Assembly (NCBI RefSeq): GCF_905475465.1 | Contig: NC_062252.1 | Span: 5,394,001-5,458,000, forward strand | Source: Pieris napi | Lineage: Eukaryota; Arthropoda; Insecta; Lepidoptera; Pieridae | Direction: 5' to 3' | DNA length: 64,000 nt | Part shown: in pieces, positions 59,765-64,000 of the stretch | How positions within the stretch are numbered: the first letter of the stretch is position 1 | How the letters are laid out: every line of letters starts with the position of its first letter | The notes under the pieces: generated by a model | The model's input: the letters and a program-made list of their open reading frames with translations, nothing else | The model's database searches: none | Told to the model about the DNA's origin: nothing | Program-made: the position numbers and the translations under genes

Positions 59765-60493
59765 TTTTTGAATCTGCGCCACCTAGTCTTGGTTTTGTAA
59801 ACTAGTATTGAGATTAGATATACTTGTTTTTGCAAAATATTGCCAACATTTGAAATTATTATTTTTTAAATACTTTTAATTTTTCGTTATAACGTAAATA
59901 TATTATTTTATTAACAATATGAGTTTCAGTGTTCGTGAAACTGTGTTGTCTCTATTATTGTGATAAAAAGTGATGGATGGACCGTCATCGATTCGTAGGT
60001 ATATTGATTGGGAAAGAACAAATAAGGCGTCCTTTTGGACCATGTATTTTTCATTAATATCGTTCCGTTTGGCTTGCATATATACATGTCTATGACTAAG
60101 TAACCACCAGTCGTCGTAATATAGGTCATCCAGCTGTCCAGTCAACAGCCACTCATCTATGTCGCTTACCATCGCACATCTTATGCATTACACCATCTAA
60201 AACGATTTCGATACGAAATTTCCAGGTAATATAGTTCTACACTCCCAACTCGCGGAAAGCGTTTGACTCAGTATTTGATTGCATTTCAATATGTATTGGG
60301 ATTTCCTCTATTATCCTTCCTTTAGGGGATGTGACCTTTTCCCCTAATTCATAAGTGGCCCCTAACCTCCAACACCACAAGTTCGCGGCCCGGCTCACCG
60401 CGCGTCAGCTAGTAGATATATATCAGGCTATGACTATTTGCATTTTAATAAAAATAAGTATATGTTCAAGTAATACTGATAATGATAATGAGT
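59765..60493. other. Spacer, no gene recognised
   Basis: A minus-strand open frame of 89 codons (59903-60172) has no recognisable motif and is not called. Near 60355-60415 is a GC-rich block ending GCGCGTCAGCTAGTA that recalls Helitron ends but lacks a matching 5' end. Confidence 0.35.
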
Positions 60494-60741
60494 GGCGACT
60501 CATTGGTCTAGTGGTTAGTACCGCTGACTGCGAATCCATGGGTCCCGGGTTCGATCCCCGGCTGAGACGAACATCGATGTGATGAGCATTTGGTGTTGTG
60601 CTTAGGTGTTTAAATATGTATTTATATGTCTATCTATCTATAATATGTATGTATATCCGTTGCCTAGTACCCATAACACAAGCTTCACCAGCTTAGCATG
60701 GGACTAGGTCAATTGGTGTGAATTGTCTTTTTAAAAAAAAA
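60494..60741 (+). repeat. tRNA-derived SINE, full length
   Basis: Head GGCGACTCATTGGTCTAGTG, GGTTAGTACC (A box), GGGTTCGATCCCCGGC (B box), body with CATTTGGTGTTGTGCTTAGG and CAAGCTTCACCAGCTTAGCA, and an A-rich tail. Same family as the minus-strand copy at 21881-22115. Confidence 0.85.
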
Positions 60742-62167
60742 TAACACTCATATTTGTATAAGTGTCTTAAGAACTAGGTTATTATCAAAAACAATTAAAT
60801 TAGTGGGATCGCGTCACTGATAAGCAGAAATCCATGATATCATTTAATCTAACAAAAAAATTCAATATTCAAGTATTGCGAAGTTTTGCTGAATCCTTTT
60901 TCACGTCTTTACAATTCGGAGTAAATTTCATATTACGGATCCAAATTTTAAAATTTAAACAAATCAGCTTTTGTTTGTAGTATTAGCCGTAACAGGCACA
61001 CACGCTACTATTAGAAGGAACTATACTTAGGTAAATTTAAATAACAAAGTCTTGAATTACAGGGTAACATAGAGTCAGGCGTAATCATAGTAAAGTGTCA
61101 AGAAATGTCGACCATGCGTCTGAATAGCGCCTTCCCCGTACTTTTGAACCCACATATTTTTGAATATAAATATAACTTTATAAAGACAAAAACTAATTTC
61201 ACTTCAATTGTCTATTATAGTATTCATAGTAAATAATTAATAAGACATATGTATATAATACTAAAAACTTAAATAGATAAATAATAAAACAAATAATTTG
61301 TTATTTCATCAGTTTATAATTTTAATGGGACAAGAACATACAATAATTTGAATAAATGTATATCTTCTACTTCTCTTCCGTATATGATATATATGAGAGA
61401 AAGTAACTAACTATTACTAGCTGTAGGATATAAAAAATATTTTGCATGAAAAAATTGATACACCTACATACTTTGACCGACTATTAATTTCTATAACCAC
61501 AAAATATGTTTTTTGCCAGTCGGCCACAACTCCTTTATCTCGCATGCCTACTTGTTTATCAAAAGAACCAAATTTCTTGTAAATAAACACATAAAACATA
61601 TAAAATTAAATTAAATTATAACACTTAACTAACTAAAATCAATAATTAGTTAAGAAAATATGACATTTGGAATTGCACTATAAAGATGCGCTACGCATAA
61701 AACAGTTTGATAAAGTATGATTTTTAGCCGATATTTATTTCCAGAGGCATTCGAAATGTGATACCGGAGAAGAATGTTGCGAATACCATGGACAGCAAAA
61801 ATATCCAATCTCCACCAACTTTACACCACAAGATTGTCAACTGTCATTTACAAATAGGTGCTTAGCTATTTTTGCTATATTTCCAGGAGAGAACCGGATA
61901 GTCTTAAAAACTGGTAGTGATAGGGAGGAGTGATAGCAGGCGAAGTCGTTCTCCTACCAGTTGTTCTGAATTTTATGCTTCCAATTATGGTTCTCAACAT
62001 CCCTAATGTCCTGAGATAAGCTGAGGATAGAGCGGGGTGGAGGCAGCAAGTCGACATATCGGTTAGAGCCTTCCAAGACAGGAACAACCTTTCAGTAATG
62101 AAGACTACGAAGAAATAGAGTCGTCAAGAAGTTGATACGTCGTAAGCGCGTTAATATATTGGGCATC
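60742..62167. other. Spacer, no gene recognised
   Basis: A less AT-rich island at about 61890-62110 has short open frames on the minus strand but no family I recognise; it could be an untranslated exon or an unknown repeat. Confidence 0.35.
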
Positions 62168-62536
62168 AGCTTAGGTTTCCTAGAAACAGTGCCGTTAACT
62201 AACGGCCGTCATTTTACGGTTGTTAATAACGGCCGTCTTTACTTTTTAACATAATGCAAAAACACATCATTTTCGCTCGTCCAAGTCACGTTTCCACTCA
62301 TGGTATTCATTAAATATGGGCACCGCTACACGCGAAAAACGTTGAATAAATGTTTATCACCGCTATGACGGCTGTCATGCAAATGACAGCACCACTATTT
62401 GACGTTACGGTGACACTCAACGTTCTCTAAAAAAACCTATTCCGATGTTGTTTATAGACAACGTATGGGTGACGTCACGTCAACGTTACATTACGGCCGT
62501 TGGATAACGGCACCGCTTTTCTAGGGAACCTAAGCT
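62168..62536. mobile_element. MITE with about 42-bp inverted termini
   Basis: Left end AGCTTAGGTTTCCTAGAAAC followed by GTGCCGTTAACTAACGGCCG; the right end is the complement, GTTGGATAACGGCAC then CTAGGGAACCTAAGCT, with a few mismatches. Subterminal ACGGCCGT is repeated. No transposase; superfamily not assigned. Confidence 0.75.
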
Positions 62537-63540
62537 TCAATGATCAATGGTTCCAAAAAAAATATCCTTAATGCGATCTAGCGCTGTATTGTAATACTAT
62601 TGTTAAACACTCTATTATTATGCAGCGCTTACTAATACGCGTAGAGCTTAGAAATTGCCACATTTTTTTGTTTGGGTACTTCGCTTCTCAATTCGTTGAT
62701 ATTATTATTACTTTAATATTTCGTTACTAATAATGAGAACTATCTTTTTAAGGAATTAAAGAATTGTTTAGCATAAATCAAGTTTATCCCCAATTCTACA
62801 TACATACAGTACATATAATATTAAGTTTGTAAACCAGTTGATAGTTTTTATTAATTAGATGTCTATCTACATATGAAGGTAAAATTGTTTGTTTAAAATG
62901 TTGTCTTAATGTCTCAACCCAAGATCTCATAATAGTAAAAATCACATATAAAAGTTAATATTGAGCAGCATAGTTAAATATATACAATAAGTACCAATTT
63001 AAATCATTGTTTGAGTCTCTCTAGCGTTTAAATGGTTGTATAAATCTTATGGTCAACATCCCATAACTTTATAACATATTTTGAGACGTTGCCGCTGGAA
63101 TTCTAACGTCGCTATTCAAAGATTATCTAGTCTACCTCGCCTTCCTCGCATTCAGTGAGTAAGAATGATTTTTATAGCGATCTCGCGGCTGTTTTTTAAA
63201 AATAAAATTATAATTTTTAAAAATAAATAAAATTTTATTATTGGAAAACATTTCATATTTTGATACAGTTTGTGGCATTAAACGTAATTTTTTTACAGTT
63301 TCCCGAGAGTTACAGTCTACTTTAATTGTCTTTGGTAAAAGCTAATTGGTATGTCATTATATTAAATGTAATGTAAAGGTAGGATAATTTCAACTTTCTT
63401 AAAGGATGACTCTACTATGCTAATACTTTCGTATGAAATCTAATTTGCTTAAATTACTTTGTGATAAAAACACTTATTGAACAATTATTATCTATTAAAA
63501 CTTTATTAAAAGAATTTCCTATTATTTTTAAATAGATAAG
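62537..63540. other. Spacer, nothing recognised
   Basis: AT-rich DNA without recognisable coding or repeat content. Confidence 0.45.
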
Positions 63541-64000
63541 CAAAAGAGGGAGTCAAATCTTCTACACAGTGGGTGTGAGGAACGTCCTCGAGTTCTGTAC
63601 GAACATACTTCTGTGATCAACCCTTCAGGGTGAGGCTATCTCGTGTCTGCAGCGATCGCGGTCAGTCGGGTCACCGCCACCCCGACGACGCGTTTATCTC
63701 CGGAAAAACATCAGAGGCGCAGAGGGCCAGATTTAACGGATCTAGCCCACGTACCGTTTCCTGTGTAGAAACGGACTCCCATTGAAATCGTATGAGGCAA
63801 TTAATATATACTTATGCAACCGAAAAACAATGTCACCGCGTTTTAACACTCCGCCGTTATCGTTGAATATCGCCAGTTCTATAAAGTATAAAGTTTGGTA
63901 TTGATAGGCATTAGTCGTTGTTTTTAGTTACCTCGGCGTTGTATTCAAAAATATTTAGGTTTTATTGATATTTATAGGGTTTTTTAAAAAGGTGAAGCTA
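63541..64000. repeat. 0.46-kb dispersed repeat, copy 2, runs off the window
   Basis: Direct repeat of 59302-59764 (GGGAGTCAAATCTTCTACAC, GGATCTAGCCCACGTACCGT, CTGTGTAGAAACGGACTCCC). The copy continues to the end of the window. Confidence 0.75.

Noticed and set aside
59903..60172. 89-codon minus-strand frame
   Set aside because: No recognisable motif, splice sites or codon bias; cannot be supported as a gene.
60494..60570. Possible tRNA gene (A and B boxes)
   Set aside because: The tRNA-like head cannot be followed to a proper acceptor stem and is continuous with a SINE body also found at 21881-22115.

Overview
The window looks like nuclear DNA of a moth or butterfly (Lepidoptera). It is AT-rich and intron-bearing, with GT-AG splice sites, tRNA-derived SINEs, Helitron ends of the A|TC...CTAG|T type, jockey/CR1-like and RTE-like retrotransposon tails, a BEL/Pao element, mariner and Tc1 relics, and many small inverted-repeat elements. 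The species cannot be named from the sequence alone.

Layout. (1) 1-4.3 kb: the last two coding exons of a membrane-associated progesterone receptor component (cytochrome b5-like MAPR family) on the + strand; the earlier exons lie outside the window. (2) 4.6-18.9 kb: no host gene seen, only transposon fragments, one Helitron, a 137-bp tandem repeat and two palindromic MITEs. (3) 18.9-44 kb: array A, a palindromic cluster of two-exon genes for a small secreted six-cysteine peptide of the CS-alpha-beta (defensin/gallerimycin-like) type. There are six complete copies (A1-, A2+, A3-, A4+, A6-, A7-), one copy lacking exon 1 (A5+) and one promoter-only relic at the left edge. A1/A2 and A3/A4 are head-to-head pairs on two tandem duplicons of about 5.9 kb. 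A5 and A6 lie on inverted arms separated by a truncated BEL/Pao element and a fragment of another retroelement. A broken mariner lies between A6 and A7. (4) 44-50 kb: no gene, one 0.9-kb nested inverted-repeat element. (5) 50.2-57.4 kb: array B, four diverged paralogues (B1+, B2+, B3-, B4+) with the same exon structure and cysteine pattern; a truncated 5S rRNA pseudogene lies between B1 and B2. (6) 57.4-64 kb: no gene recognised; SINEs, a MITE and a 0.46-kb direct repeat pair.

All ten complete peptide genes have a short signal-peptide exon ending in phase 1 and a second exon with an acidic pro-region and the C-x(3,4)-C-x3-C-x9-C-x5-C-x-C core. The array A promoters (B-type not included) share a TATA box and, in all six complete copies, a GGGGATTTTT element that fits an insect NF-kappaB site, as expected for infection-inducible antimicrobial peptides. 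The array A peptides are nearly identical, which suggests dosage amplification or gene conversion; the array B peptides have diversified. That combination is the main biological interest of the window.
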